NCBI GenBank assembly: GCA_944378225.1 | Contig: CALWGE010000119.1 | Span: forward strand, 1-41,238 | Direction: 5' to 3' | Origin: an uncultured Merdimonas sp. | Lineage (GTDB): Bacteria; Bacillota; Clostridia; Lachnospirales; Lachnospiraceae | DNA: 41,238 bases | In this document: positions 25,117 to 34,092 of the stretch, in pieces | Layout: every line of letters starts with the position of its first letter | Numbering within the stretch: position 1 is the first letter of the stretch | Made by a program: the position numbers and the translations under genes | The notes under the pieces: model-generated | Told to the model about the DNA's origin: nothing | The model's input: the letters and a program-made list of their open reading frames with translations, nothing else | Databases searched by the model: none

Positions 25117-26397
25117 ATGCCCTGTTTTCCTGCCTGCCAACCCGCCCGAAGCGGCGAAAAGATTCTGCTGTATGTAGAAAAATTTTCTCCTTATGGGAAC
25201 CATTTACTCCTCGATTTCGTCTATCAGGAACAATTTGACAGATTCCGGCAGTTACCCCTCTTTGAAGGTTTTGACTCCAATTCCGACAGTGGCAGTGCAC
25301 TGCTGCTGGAAAACGTAACCTTCGGTGACAGCACCCTGCCGCAAGAGGGTTCTGTATACAAGGTACCCCTGGAAGCTTTGCTGCAGGGAAACTGGGTATC
25401 CCCCTATACGACGAACGGCAGCCCACTCAACGAAGAGTTTTTCTTTGCCTACCAGCGTCGCTGCCATCTGCCTGCCGGCACCTTCGCAGAAAAAATCCCC
25501 CTGCGCAAGGTGCGTAACCCCCATCCGGATATTCCGGAAGCTTCCGCACAGACGCTTTATTCCTTGCTTCCCCAGCAGGGACCGACGGAAAAGATAACGG
25601 TTATCGTGAAAAAGGTTGGTCAGGGCAGCTGGAATGAAATCCTCGTAGACAATCATCTGCAGCTTGTATTCGACTTTGGCTGTTCGGTGTATTTTTCCAG
25701 CCACCAGTGTAATACGCTGCTGACCGGCAGCTCTTTTGATGATCACCCCTGTCTGATCATCAGTCACTGGGATATGGATCACTACAACCTTCTCAAATTT
25801 CTCAAGGAGGAGAAACTTTCCAATTTCCGTGCCGCCTGTATTCCTCCCGAATTTATTTCGCTGACCAGCCAAAAGATGGTGGAAAAGCTGATTCGGTGCC
25901 ATGTTCCCTTGTATCTCATCAGCCCGGCAGCGGCAACGCCCGGGGCCCGCTATGAAATGGATCTTAAGGCCGACACATCAAATTTTGCGCTGTTCTGCGG
26001 CAAAAAATCCCGGAGCCTAAACAATTCCGGTCTGGCCTTGTCCGTGCGAAACAAAGCACAGTTTGCCTTTCTCTGCGCCGACCATGCCTATCCCCAGCTT
26101 CAAAGTATGATCCAGAATCGCCTCAACGTGGGAATGCTGCAAAGGATCTCCCTATCGGGCTTGTCCGGCCGCTACCATATCGTTGTACCGCATCATGGCG
26201 GGAAAGCCGGCAGAATGCCCCATAATCTTTTTAGCAACCCGTCTTATCCTGCCGGAAAAGCCCTTGTTTCCACGGGATACAATCACTATCACCACCCCTT
26301 GCCCGCGGTTCAGAAAGCCTTCACGTCCCACCACTTCGACTGGATTTCTACAGACGATCCGCTGTACGATGAAGATGCAGACAGTATCCAGTTGTAA
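25117..26397 (+). CDS. Metallo-beta-lactamase-fold hydrolase, ComEC/Rec2-like, function unknown
   Basis: 426 aa. AAGGAGGT eight bases before ATG 25117 fixes the start. The first 155 residues match nothing I know. Residues 160-420 form an MBL fold: VGQGSWNEILVDNHLQLVFDFG, the metal motif HWDMDH (217-222), a FAFLCADHAYPQ ligand region (about 316-327) and VVPHHGG (358-362). It resembles the MBL domain of ComEC but has no membrane part. Codon use is clearly less GC-biased than its neighbours, and it stands alone with its own promoter and terminator, suggesting horizontal arrival. MBL proteins of this build are seen in defence islands; that role here is only a hypothesis. Confidence 0.8.
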   Translation: MPCFPACQPARSGEKILLYVEKFSPYGNHLLLDFVYQEQFDRFRQLPLFEGFDSNSDSGSALLLENVTFGDSTLPQEGSVYKVPLEALLQGNWVSPYTTNGSPLNEEFFFAYQRRCHLPAGTFAEKIPLRKVRNPHPDIPEASAQTLYSLLPQQGPTEKITVIVKKVGQGSWNEILVDNHLQLVFDFGCSVYFSSHQCNTLLTGSSFDDHPCLIISHWDMDHYNLLKFLKEEKLSNFRAACIPPEFISLTSQKMVEKLIRCHVPLYLISPAAATPGARYEMDLKADTSNFALFCGKKSRSLNNSGLALSVRNKAQFAFLCADHAYPQLQSMIQNRLNVGMLQRISLSGLSGRYHIVVPHHGGKAGRMPHNLFSNPSYPAGKALVSTGYNHYHHPLPAVQKAFTSHHFDWISTDDPLYDEDADSIQL

Positions 26398-26456
26398 CAG
26401 AGCGCCCGTCACCTGCCCCGCCTCTGCTCCTTCCACACAGCCCAATACACAAAGAC

Positions 26457-26488
26457 AAAAAGGCATCCCTTTCGGGATGCCTTTTTTC
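26457..26488. terminator. Bidirectional terminator between convergent genes
   Basis: AAAAGGCATCCC-tttc-GGGATGCCTTTTTT (26457-26487) works for the MBL gene on plus and, through its A-tract, for the fructokinase gene on minus. Confidence 0.85.
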
Positions 26489-26522
26489 TGATAAAACTCC
26501 GGCAGCGACGCGCCCGTCTTCC

Positions 26523-27473
26523 TTACAGGATGGCGCGGACGGCTTCCTCGGGCACCACGCTGGTGATGCCGCCGTGGGTCTGGGTGGAAAGGCTGGCGGC
26601 GCAGCAGGCAAACCGGGTGACGGCGGTCATTTCCTCTACCGTCAGGGCCTCCGGGGCTTTGCCCAGCCGCAGGAACTGGCTCATGGCGCTGCCGCCGAAG
26701 ATATCCCCGGCGCCGGTGGTATCCACCACATGGATGCCGCCGGAGGAAGCCACTTCGGCGCTGCCGTTGGCATTGGCCACATGGCAGCCCTTGGGACCCA
26801 AGGTCGCGTAGACCAGCTTGACGCCGTATTCGGTCAGCAGTTTTTGGGCGCCTTCCTCGGGGGAGAGGCCCCACAAAAACTCGATCTCCTCATCGCTGAT
26901 CTTGACGATATCCGCCTGGTGCAGGCCCCATTCCATCTGCTCTTTGGCAGCGTCCTCGCTGTCCCACAGGGGTTTACGCAGGTTGGGGTCGAAGCTGATG
27001 AGTTTTTCATGGGCTTTGGCGTAGGCCACCGCAGCCCGGGTGGCGGCGCGGGCAGGCTCGCCCGTCAGGCTCAACGTGCCGAAGTGGAACACCTTGCAGT
27101 CGTCCAGCAGGGCGGTGTCCACTTCCTCGCTGCGCAGGCAGGTATCGGCGCCGGGCTTGCGGGCAAAGCTGAAAGACCGGTTGCCGGTGGCGTCCAGCGT
27201 GACGAAAGCCAGCGTGGTGAACACCGCCGGGTCCTTTACAATGCCCTGGGTGGAAATGCCCAGGGTATCCAGGGTATGAACCAGCAGATGGCCGAAGGCG
27301 TCCTCCCCCACCTTGCCGATGAGGGCGGTGGTGCAGCCGTACTTTTGCAGCGCGGCCAAAAAGTTGCCCGGTGCCCCGCCGGGCTGGGCTTTCAGGGTGG
27401 GGTAGCCCGCTTCGTTAGTGGAAACGGGGGCAAAATCAATGAGCAGTTCGCCCAGTGCCACAACATCTATCAT
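26523..27473 (-). CDS. PfkB-family carbohydrate kinase, probable fructokinase
   Basis: 316 aa. Substrate-end motif GGAPGNFLAAL (about 32-42) and the catalytic anion hole DTTGAGDIFGG. N-terminal GELLIDFAP is typical of bacterial fructokinases. It phosphorylates fructose released by the GH32 enzyme, whose gene ends 21 bp upstream in the same operon. A role on fructose is inferred from that pairing. Confidence 0.9.
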   Translation of the reverse strand: MIDVVALGELLIDFAPVSTNEAGYPTLKAQPGGAPGNFLAALQKYGCTTALIGKVGEDAFGHLLVHTLDTLGISTQGIVKDPAVFTTLAFVTLDATGNRSFSFARKPGADTCLRSEEVDTALLDDCKVFHFGTLSLTGEPARAATRAAVAYAKAHEKLISFDPNLRKPLWDSEDAAKEQMEWGLHQADIVKISDEEIEFLWGLSPEEGAQKLLTEYGVKLVYATLGPKGCHVANANGSAEVASSGGIHVVDTTGAGDIFGGSAMSQFLRLGKAPEALTVEEMTAVTRFACCAASLSTQTHGGITSVVPEEAVRAIL

Positions 27474-27494
27474 AACGCACCTCCTGTGCGCTGC

Positions 27495-28964
27495 TTACAG
27501 CGCCAGATCATACAGCCGCAGGTCCATGCAGGCCCGGCCGCTGGCAAAGAACCGGATACCGTCGGCGTCGGCGGGGGCGTCGTAGAGGGTCATGCTGGCC
27601 ACCTGCTGCCCGTCCTGCAGGAAAAATTCTGCCGAGTACCGGTCCAGCACCATCCGCAGCCGCAGGGTGTCCCCCATCGGAGCCAGCAGCGGGGTCTCCC
27701 GCAGTTCCAGTGCGTCCCGGAACCCGCCGGCGTGGCGGCGGTCCAGGCGAAGCAGCCCGTCCTCCAGATCGAAACGCACCTCGGCCCAGCGGTCCCTGCC
27801 GCAGGCAATGCGCACCCCGAACCGCCGGGCCTGGCGCACATCCACCTGCAAGTCGCAGTCCAGCACCCGGCCCTGCACGCCTTCCAGCGTGAGCGGCCCG
27901 TTTTCCACTTCCACGCCGCGGTATTCCACCCGCAGCCGCCGGGCTGCATTCAGTTCCCGCACCGGCCGCTGGCAGAGGACCTCCCCCTGCCAGAACAGTT
28001 CCCGGGGCAGGCTCATCTGGCCGTACCAGGGGGCGTCTTGCGGCGGGTAGCAATGATCCCAGTTCTGCATCCAGCCAAGGAGCACCCGGCGCCCGTCGGG
28101 GGTTTCCAGCGTCTGGGGCGCATAGAAATCCAGGCCGCTGTCCAGGGGCTGGTCGGCCTGCCGCACAAAGGGGGCTCCGGGGCCGCCCCACCGGCCGATG
28201 AGGGCCGCCGTATCGTTGCCGCAGTGGTACCGGTCATCGGCAGCCTGGTGCACGAACTGGGGCGAAATGATGAGCACCGTCCGGCCTTCCAGGGTGAAAA
28301 GGCCGGGGCATTCCCACATACTGCCCAGGCTGCCGTCGTTTTCGGCCAGCACCTGCACAAACTCCCACCGGGAAGCGGCATCTTCGGGGCGGGGATTGCG
28401 GTAGAGCAGCAGCCGCCCATGGCCGTTGAACCCGCGGCCGCCCACCAGCATATACACCATGCCGTCCTGTGCAAAAAGGAAGGGGTCCCGGAAATCCTTG
28501 CGGGAAGCCCCCGCGGGCTGCTCATCACAGGTCAGCACCGGGGCGGAGGCTTTCTCATAAGTTTCGCCGTCGCCCAGGGCCAGGCACTGCTGCTGGATCT
28601 CGCCCTCCCCTTCCGGCATGACGCCGGTGTACAGGATCAGCTGCTTGCCCTTCCAGTCCATGGCGCCGCCGGAAAAACACCCGTTTTGGTCAAAGGGCGC
28701 GTCGGGGGCCAGGGCACAGGGGCGGTCCTGCCAGTGGAGGAAATCCTTTGTGACGGCGTGGCCCCAGTGCATGGGGCCCCAGTTGGTACCGTAGGGATGG
28801 TACTGGTAAAACAGGTGATACTGCCCGCCAAAGCAGGACCAGCCGTTGGGGTCGTTGCACCAGCCCACCGGGGGCACGGCGTGAAAGGCCGGGCGTTTTT
28901 CGGCGGGGGTACGGTGCTGTTCTTCATAGCGGCGGGCGCGGGCCAGAGTGTTGGTTTGTTCCAT
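27495..28964 (-). CDS. Glycoside hydrolase family 32 (beta-fructosidase/sucrose-6-phosphate hydrolase type)
   Basis: 489 aa, no signal peptide, so intracellular. Nucleophile motif WCNDPNGW with Asp38, the transition-state stabiliser FRDPF and acid/base Glu in WECPGLF are all present, followed by the beta-sandwich domain (about 340-489). It cleaves imported sucrose or short fructo-oligosaccharides. Uptake is by the ABC system (no PTS gene), so the substrate is probably not phosphorylated. Third function in the operon. Confidence 0.93.
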   Translation of the reverse strand: MEQTNTLARARRYEEQHRTPAEKRPAFHAVPPVGWCNDPNGWSCFGGQYHLFYQYHPYGTNWGPMHWGHAVTKDFLHWQDRPCALAPDAPFDQNGCFSGGAMDWKGKQLILYTGVMPEGEGEIQQQCLALGDGETYEKASAPVLTCDEQPAGASRKDFRDPFLFAQDGMVYMLVGGRGFNGHGRLLLYRNPRPEDAASRWEFVQVLAENDGSLGSMWECPGLFTLEGRTVLIISPQFVHQAADDRYHCGNDTAALIGRWGGPGAPFVRQADQPLDSGLDFYAPQTLETPDGRRVLLGWMQNWDHCYPPQDAPWYGQMSLPRELFWQGEVLCQRPVRELNAARRLRVEYRGVEVENGPLTLEGVQGRVLDCDLQVDVRQARRFGVRIACGRDRWAEVRFDLEDGLLRLDRRHAGGFRDALELRETPLLAPMGDTLRLRMVLDRYSAEFFLQDGQQVASMTLYDAPADADGIRFFASGRACMDLRLYDLAL

Positions 28965-28981
28965 GGTCGTTTCTCCGTAGC

Positions 28982-29017
28982 AAAAGCTGCCCGTCGTGCC
29001 AAAGCACGGCAGGCAGC
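28982..29017 (-). terminator. Intra-operon hairpin after the binding-protein gene
   Basis: GCTGCC and GCCGTGC pair across a TTTGG loop with one bulge, followed on the minus strand by TTTTG. Likely an attenuator or RNA stabiliser that favours the binding protein over GH32. Confidence 0.55.
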
Positions 29018-29024
29018 CATTTTT

Positions 29025-30632
29025 TTAGCCGTTCATGCTGGCAAAGTAGTTGTCCAGTCCGGTCTGTTTGAGCTGCAGCAGTTCCTGCAGGTTCATCTCG
29101 TTGAGTTTGGCGATATAGGCATCCCATTCTTCGGCCGCGCCGCCGTTCATGATCCAGGCCGCCTTCTGGCTTTCGGCATAGGGTTTCAGGTCGGTCTCGA
29201 TCTGGGTGATGCGGTCGGTGGTATCGATGTCAAAGAAGATGGGCGGATAGTTGTAATCACATTCCATGGCGGGGGCGAACTGGCTCTGGATCACATCCAG
29301 GCGCAACTTGGCATCGTCGGGCATGGTGGTGTAGGTACCGTAGTAGCTGTCCAGCACGGCCAGAGGGCCGCCCAGATTGGTCTTCATGCGCAGCTCGTAG
29401 GGGACCACGCCCTCGGGGATGGGCAGGTGCTGCAGGGTGCCGTCGTCCTTCATCTCAAAGATGTTGTCCTGGGTGGTATCGCCGTAGGTGCCCCAGTTGT
29501 CCTGCACCGACTGGATGGGATCATACAGCTGGTCGATCCACTTGGCGGTCAGGGCCGGGTTGGGGTTGGTGCCGGTGATGACACAGCGGCCGATCTCAAA
29601 GCCCATGGCGTTCTGGCGGGTGACGGCAGGCTGGCCGTCGGCGTTTTTCAGCGGGGGCAGGGCCACGTAGTTGTCGGGGGTGCCGGCGCTGGTGTTGTCC
29701 CAGGCCAGGAACAGACCGTACCGGTCGCTGGCGGCTTTGGAAACATAGGTGTTATAGTCCTGGGTAAAGACCTCGGGGTCGATGAGGCCCTCGGCGTAGA
29801 GGGTGTGCAGCCATTCCAGGCCGGGGACGATGCCTTCATCGGCCAGGGTGTAGACCACCTGCTTGTCGTTGTTCACCACATAGTGGTCGGCGTTGTCGCC
29901 GTAGCCGAAGGCGCTGAGCAGCACGCCCACGTCCTCATTGCCGCCGTTCATGACGAAGGACAGGGGCAGGCTGTCCGGGTGGGCCTGCTTGAAGGCCCGC
30001 AGCACTTCGGTCAGTTCCTCGGGGGTGGTGGGCATGGCCAGGCCAAGCTCATCCAGCCATGCCTTGTTGATCCAGGGAATACCGCCGATGGACTGGATGG
30101 CTTCCTTGTCGCTGCCCAGTTCCTCGATCCAGGGGAAGGAGTAGATGTGGCCGTCCGGCGCCGTGATGAGGGCGCGGTATTCGGGGTTTTCGTCCAGGAC
30201 CTTTTTCAGGTTGGGCATGTACTGGTCGATGAGTTCGTCCACCGCGATGATGGTGCCGTCCTTGGCGTAGCGCAGCAGGTCGTACTGGCTCATCTGGGCG
30301 TCAAAGACCATATCGGGCAGGTCCTTCTTGGCCAGGGCCAGCTGCTTTTTCTCGCCGAACTGGTCGTCCACGTAGACGGTCCAGTCGATGTGCACGTTGG
30401 TGGCTTCCTCCAGACGCTGGACGATGAGGCGGTCGTTGAGTTCCTGCCCGGCAAAGGACGGTTCGTGGGTCAGCGCCGTGAAGGTGACGGTCTCGGTCAG
30501 GGGGAAGGATGCCGAGGCGGCATCCACCGTGGCCGCGGCATTGTTCTGCTGGGAACCGCAGCCCGCCAGGCTGGTGAGCGCCAGCGCCGCGGCACCGGCC
30601 AGCGCCAGGGCACGTTTGGACATGGTTTTCAT
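29025..30632 (-). CDS. ABC sugar transporter extracellular binding lipoprotein
   Basis: 535 aa, size and sequence of the LplA/CUT1 large binding proteins. The lipobox LAGC places a lipidated Cys near residue 25. The mature part begins FPLTETVTFTALTHEPSFAG, with DLPDMVFDAQMSQYDLLRYAKDGTIIAVDELID typical of the family. It captures the oligosaccharide, probably a fructan, for the two permeases upstream. No ATPase gene is in the operon; a shared MsmX-like ATPase elsewhere is expected. Confidence 0.92.
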   Translation of the reverse strand: MKTMSKRALALAGAAALALTSLAGCGSQQNNAAATVDAASASFPLTETVTFTALTHEPSFAGQELNDRLIVQRLEEATNVHIDWTVYVDDQFGEKKQLALAKKDLPDMVFDAQMSQYDLLRYAKDGTIIAVDELIDQYMPNLKKVLDENPEYRALITAPDGHIYSFPWIEELGSDKEAIQSIGGIPWINKAWLDELGLAMPTTPEELTEVLRAFKQAHPDSLPLSFVMNGGNEDVGVLLSAFGYGDNADHYVVNNDKQVVYTLADEGIVPGLEWLHTLYAEGLIDPEVFTQDYNTYVSKAASDRYGLFLAWDNTSAGTPDNYVALPPLKNADGQPAVTRQNAMGFEIGRCVITGTNPNPALTAKWIDQLYDPIQSVQDNWGTYGDTTQDNIFEMKDDGTLQHLPIPEGVVPYELRMKTNLGGPLAVLDSYYGTYTTMPDDAKLRLDVIQSQFAPAMECDYNYPPIFFDIDTTDRITQIETDLKPYAESQKAAWIMNGGAAEEWDAYIAKLNEMNLQELLQLKQTGLDNYFASMNG

Positions 30633-30693
30633 CTTGTTTTCTCCTTTTCTTGATGGTTGTATGGTGAATTTTTTAAGTAGCGGAAAGTTTTCC

Positions 30694-30903
30694 CTCTTGC
30701 GGTGCCCGAATCGTGCGGCGCGCCTTGGGGCGGCGCTTGCACTCTTCGACCGCTGCGCCTAAAATTCCTCCCTGTTTCCGCCGCAGGCGGCATTGGGATA
30801 AGGAACTCTCTTGCGGTCCCCGAATCGTGCGGCGCGCCTTGGGGCGGCGCTTGCACTCTTCGACCGCTGCGCCTAACATTTTCCCTGCATCCGCCGCAGG
30901 CGG
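30694..30903. repeat. Two near-identical 97-bp direct repeats between permease and binding-protein genes
   Basis: Copy 1 is 30694-30790 and copy 2 is 30808-30903, offset 114 bp. Both run from CTCTTGCGGTNCCCGAATCG through GCGGCGCGCCTTGGGGCGG and CACTCTTCGACCGCTGCGCC to a hairpin CCGCCGCAGGCGG. The first 70 bases differ at only one place; the segment before the hairpin has diverged. In copy 2 the flanks CTAACATTTTCCC and GGGAAAATGTTAG make a further stem that includes the permease stop codon. Confidence 0.85.
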
Positions 30904-30914
30904 CGGGGAAAATG

Positions 30915-31805
30915 TTAGCCCTTTACGGATCCCAGCATGACGCCCTTCTCGAAATACTTCTGGAAGAAGGGATACATCACCAGCAGCGGCAGGCTGGAAA
31001 CCACGATGGTGGAGTATTTCAGCTGCTCGGCGATCTTGGCCATCATGGCGGCGTTCTGGGCGTCGGCCACCATGCCGGGGCGCGGGGTGTTCTGCACCAG
31101 GATGGACCGGATGACCAGCTGCAGCGGCTGGAGCGACTGATCCTCCAGGTAGATCATGGCGTCGAAGTAGCTGTTCCACATGCCCACGAACTGGTAGAGC
31201 ACCAGCACCGCGATGATGGGCTTGCAGACGGGGATCAGGATGCGGAAGAAGTATTGCAGTTCCGAAGCGCCGTCCAGGGCGGCGGCCTCGTGCAGTTCCA
31301 GGGGGATGGACTTATAATAAGTACGGGCCAGAATGATGTTCCACACATTCACCGCGCCGGGCAGGATCAGCGCCAGCGGGCTGTTGATGAGGTTGAGGTT
31401 GGACACCAGCAAGTAGGTGGGCATCAGGCCGCCGCCAAAGAACATGGTGATGAGGAAAAAGGTGTTGATGGCCTTGCGCCCCACAAACTGGGGCAGGCTC
31501 AGGGGATAGGCCGCCAGCAGGCAGATGATGGTGGAAAACACCGCGAAGGTGGTGGAGTACAGGAAGGAATTGAGGAAGCCCCGGCCGATCATATCGTCCT
31601 GAAAGACACGGCGGTAGCCTTCCAGGGTCCAGTCCTCGGGCAGAAAGCTGATGCCCTGGTTGGTGAGCACCACCGGGTCGATGAAGGAGGCCAACACCAC
31701 ATAAATCAGCGGGATCAGCACCGCCAGCGAGAACAGCCCCAGCAGGGCATACCCGCACCAGAGGACGACTTTATCCTTGCGGGTGTAAAACTGTCTGGAT
31801 TCCAT
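30915..31805 (-). CDS. Carbohydrate ABC transporter permease (MalG/CUT1 type)
   Basis: 296 aa, six membrane helices. The conserved EAA loop is ELHEAAALDGASELQYFFRILIPVCKP. Together with the next permease it forms the membrane channel for the binding lipoprotein. It starts 18 bp after the preceding permease gene's stop. Confidence 0.95.
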   Translation of the reverse strand: MESRQFYTRKDKVVLWCGYALLGLFSLAVLIPLIYVVLASFIDPVVLTNQGISFLPEDWTLEGYRRVFQDDMIGRGFLNSFLYSTTFAVFSTIICLLAAYPLSLPQFVGRKAINTFFLITMFFGGGLMPTYLLVSNLNLINSPLALILPGAVNVWNIILARTYYKSIPLELHEAAALDGASELQYFFRILIPVCKPIIAVLVLYQFVGMWNSYFDAMIYLEDQSLQPLQLVIRSILVQNTPRPGMVADAQNAAMMAKIAEQLKYSTIVVSSLPLLVMYPFFQKYFEKGVMLGSVKG

Positions 31806-31822
31806 GGTTTTCGCTCCTTTCG

Positions 31823-32749
31823 TTACAGGCCCTCGCCGTCGTTGAGCTTGCTGACGATGGCATTGACCGTCAGCAGCAGCACCACGTTGATCACCGCGTT
31901 GAACAGGCCCACCGCCGTGGAGTACCCGTAGTCGCCGATTTCCAGGCCCAGGCGGTACACATAGGTGGGGATGATCTCGGACGCGGCACGGTTCAGGTCG
32001 GTCTGCAGGGCCAGGGCCTTTTCAAAGCCGATGTTCATGATCTGCCCGGCCGAGAGGATGAACTGGATGACCATGATGGGTTTGAGGGTGGGCAGGTCCA
32101 CATGGCGGATCTGCTGCAAAAGACTGGCGCCGTCGATGTTGCAGGCATCCACCAGGTCACCGCTGACGCCGGACAGCGCCGCCGTGTAGATGATGGAAGC
32201 CCAGCCTGCCCCCTGCCAGATACCGCTGATGATGTAGATGGGGCGGAAGGCGTTGGGATCGGTCATCAGGTTGGACTGGGTGCCCAGCGCCGCATTGATG
32301 GGCCCCACCGGGGAAAGAAAGGCGATGATCATACCGGCCAGTACGATGACCGAGATGAAGTTGGGGGCGTAGATCAGCAGCTGGATCTTTTTGCGGATGC
32401 CCAACCGCCGCACACGGGAGAGCAGGATTGCCAGAATGATGGGCGGGAAGAATCCCCACAGCAGGCCGTAGACACTGAGTTTGAGGGTGTTGGCCATCAG
32501 GCGGGGGAACTCGGTGGAGGAGAGGAACCGCTGGAAGTTTTCGAACCAGATCCACTCACTGCCGAAGATGCCCAGGCGGTTGTTGTAATCCTCAAAGGCA
32601 ATGGCCAGGCCGCCCATGGGGATGTATTTGAAGATAAAGGTAAGCAATACGGCGGGCAGCGCAAAGAATACATAGAGCTGCCAGTTGTTTTTGATGTAGA
32701 CCAGCTTTTTGTGGCGGGTCTCGGCATCCGGGAGTTTGGGTAGGCTCAT
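31823..32749 (-). CDS. Carbohydrate ABC transporter permease (LplB/CUT1 type)
   Basis: 308 aa, first gene of the fructan operon. The start MSLPKLPDAE at 32749 follows GGAGATGAGATC. Six helices, the EAA loop region VDACNIDGASLLQQIRHVDLPTLKPI, and the YIPMGGLAIAFEDYN opening typical of LplB-type permeases. Confidence 0.95.
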   Translation of the reverse strand: MSLPKLPDAETRHKKLVYIKNNWQLYVFFALPAVLLTFIFKYIPMGGLAIAFEDYNNRLGIFGSEWIWFENFQRFLSSTEFPRLMANTLKLSVYGLLWGFFPPIILAILLSRVRRLGIRKKIQLLIYAPNFISVIVLAGMIIAFLSPVGPINAALGTQSNLMTDPNAFRPIYIISGIWQGAGWASIIYTAALSGVSGDLVDACNIDGASLLQQIRHVDLPTLKPIMVIQFILSAGQIMNIGFEKALALQTDLNRAASEIIPTYVYRLGLEIGDYGYSTAVGLFNAVINVVLLLTVNAIVSKLNDGEGL

Positions 32750-32767
32750 GATCTCATCTCCTAGTTT

Positions 32768-32910
32768 ACATTTGCACACCAGATATTTACGTTTTGTAAC
32801 TTTCTGTGTTTACTATACGCCAACTTTTCTCCCTTGTCAATGGCTTTTTCCCCTTTGCTCCGGGATTTGTAGGCTTATACAATGGGGCTTCCACCAGGTT
32901 GTGCAAATGT
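32768..32910. promoter_or_regulatory. Divergent control region: operon promoter with inverted operator pair
   Basis: The leftward operon has a near-perfect promoter on the minus strand: TTGACA (32835-32840), 17 bp, TATAGT (32812-32817). ACATTTGCACA (32768-32778) and its exact inverse TGTGCAAATGT (32900-32910) flank it, 132 bp apart. One lies in the 5-prime leader and one upstream, suitable for DNA looping by the tetrameric LacI protein encoded next door. Direct proof of binding is absent. Confidence 0.65.
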
Positions 32911-32940
32911 GAAAATCTGATTTTACAAAAGTTTACACTA

Positions 32941-32968
32941 TTGCACTTTTGCCGCTTTGCTGTATAAT
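32941..32968 (+). promoter_or_regulatory. Promoter of the fructan-operon LacI gene
   Basis: TTGCAC (32941-32946), a 16-bp spacer and TATAAT (32963-32968) lie 34 bp before the LacI start. A TTTTACAAAAGTTTACA stretch just upstream may be an extra operator. Confidence 0.65.
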
Positions 32969-33001
32969 AAAGAAAAACCCTTTACGAGGAGTGACCTACC
33001 G

Positions 33002-34039
33002 ATGGCCGCCAAAAAAATCACCATGCAGGACATCGCCGATGCCTGCGGTCTTTCCCGCAATACGGTGTCCAAGGTATTCAACGGCCGGGGCAGCGTGCCC
33101 GAAGCCACCCGCCAGCAAGTGCTGGAAAAAGCCCGCCAGATGGGCTACCGCCAGCTGCCCGCCGCAGAGGACCGGCCCGCCGTCCATGGCCGCAGCATTG
33201 CGCTGCTGACCCTGTGCATGCCGGGGCGCAACCACTACGGTTCCAACTTTATTTCCAGCTTTGCCAACCGCATGAGCCGGGCGGGCTATACCCTGATGAT
33301 CTACGAGATCCAGCCCGACGAACACCGGGACTGCCGCCTGCCCGCCAACTTTGTGCTGGAAAACACCGCCGGTATCCTTTGCATCGAGATGTTCGACCGG
33401 CGCTACACCGATTTTATCTGCCGGCTGGGGCTGCCGGTGATCTTCTCGGACACCTACGCCCGGGCGGATTTTTCCGCCATGGCCGGGGATTTCATCTCGA
33501 TGGAAAACACCACCAGCTCCATGGCTGTGACCAGCCGCCTGATCGAACGGGGCGCCCGCAAGCTGGGCTTTGTGGGGGACCACACCCACTGCAACAGTTT
33601 TTATGAGCGGTTCAACGGGTTCCGCACGGCCGTGGCCCGGGGCGGGCTGACCCTGGACCCCAATCTTTGCATTGTGGAGCCCAACAGCGCCCCCTACGGG
33701 GAGGCCGCCTGGCTGGTGGAACGGCTGCGGGCCATGCCCTGCCTGCCGGACGCTTTTGTCTGCGCCAACGACTACCTGGCCGTCCACCTGATGAAAGCCC
33801 TGAAATGCCTGGACCTGCGCATCCCCGAGGATGTGATGGTGGCGGGCTTTGACGATTCCCCCGAGGCCACCGTGGCCGAACCGCCCCTTTCCACCGTGCG
33901 CATCCCCAGCGGCGAGATGGGCTTTATCGCGGCAGGCATCTTGCTGGACCGCATCCAGCGCCCCACCCTGCCCTACCGCTGCTGCTACGTCCAGACCACG
34001 CCCGTCTGGCGGGAGAGTAGCCGCAGCCCAGTGAAATAA
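33002..34039 (+). CDS. LacI-family regulator of the fructan/sucrose operon
   Basis: 345 aa. The start follows GAGGAG. The HTH is ITMQDIADACGLSRNTVSKV (residues 6-25), then the sensor domain (GRSIALLTLCMPGR, the DAFVCANDYLAVHLMKAL and VAGFDDSPEA segments of the type I fold). Divergent from and adjacent to the ABC/GH32/fructokinase operon, whose repression it most likely controls. Confidence 0.93.
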   Translation: MAAKKITMQDIADACGLSRNTVSKVFNGRGSVPEATRQQVLEKARQMGYRQLPAAEDRPAVHGRSIALLTLCMPGRNHYGSNFISSFANRMSRAGYTLMIYEIQPDEHRDCRLPANFVLENTAGILCIEMFDRRYTDFICRLGLPVIFSDTYARADFSAMAGDFISMENTTSSMAVTSRLIERGARKLGFVGDHTHCNSFYERFNGFRTAVARGGLTLDPNLCIVEPNSAPYGEAAWLVERLRAMPCLPDAFVCANDYLAVHLMKALKCLDLRIPEDVMVAGFDDSPEATVAEPPLSTVRIPSGEMGFIAAGILLDRIQRPTLPYRCCYVQTTPVWRESSRSPVK

Positions 34040-34092
34040 CAAAAAGCAAGGGAGCATCTTCACAACAGGAAGCTGCTCCCTTGCTTTTTTCT
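34040..34092 (+). terminator. Terminator of the LacI gene
   Basis: AAAAGCAAGGGAGCA pairs with TGCTCCCTTGCTTTT over a 17-base loop, followed by more T residues. Confidence 0.85.

Noticed and set aside
26574-30653. A 1,359-codon open frame on the plus strand across the fructan operon
   Set aside because: It is antisense to fructokinase, GH32 and binding-protein genes with clear family motifs; the sequence is low-complexity Gly/Val/His/Gln, a shadow of high-GC codon bias.
30694-30903. CRISPR array
   Set aside because: Only two 97-bp copies with a 17-bp gap; far too long and too few for repeat-spacer structure.
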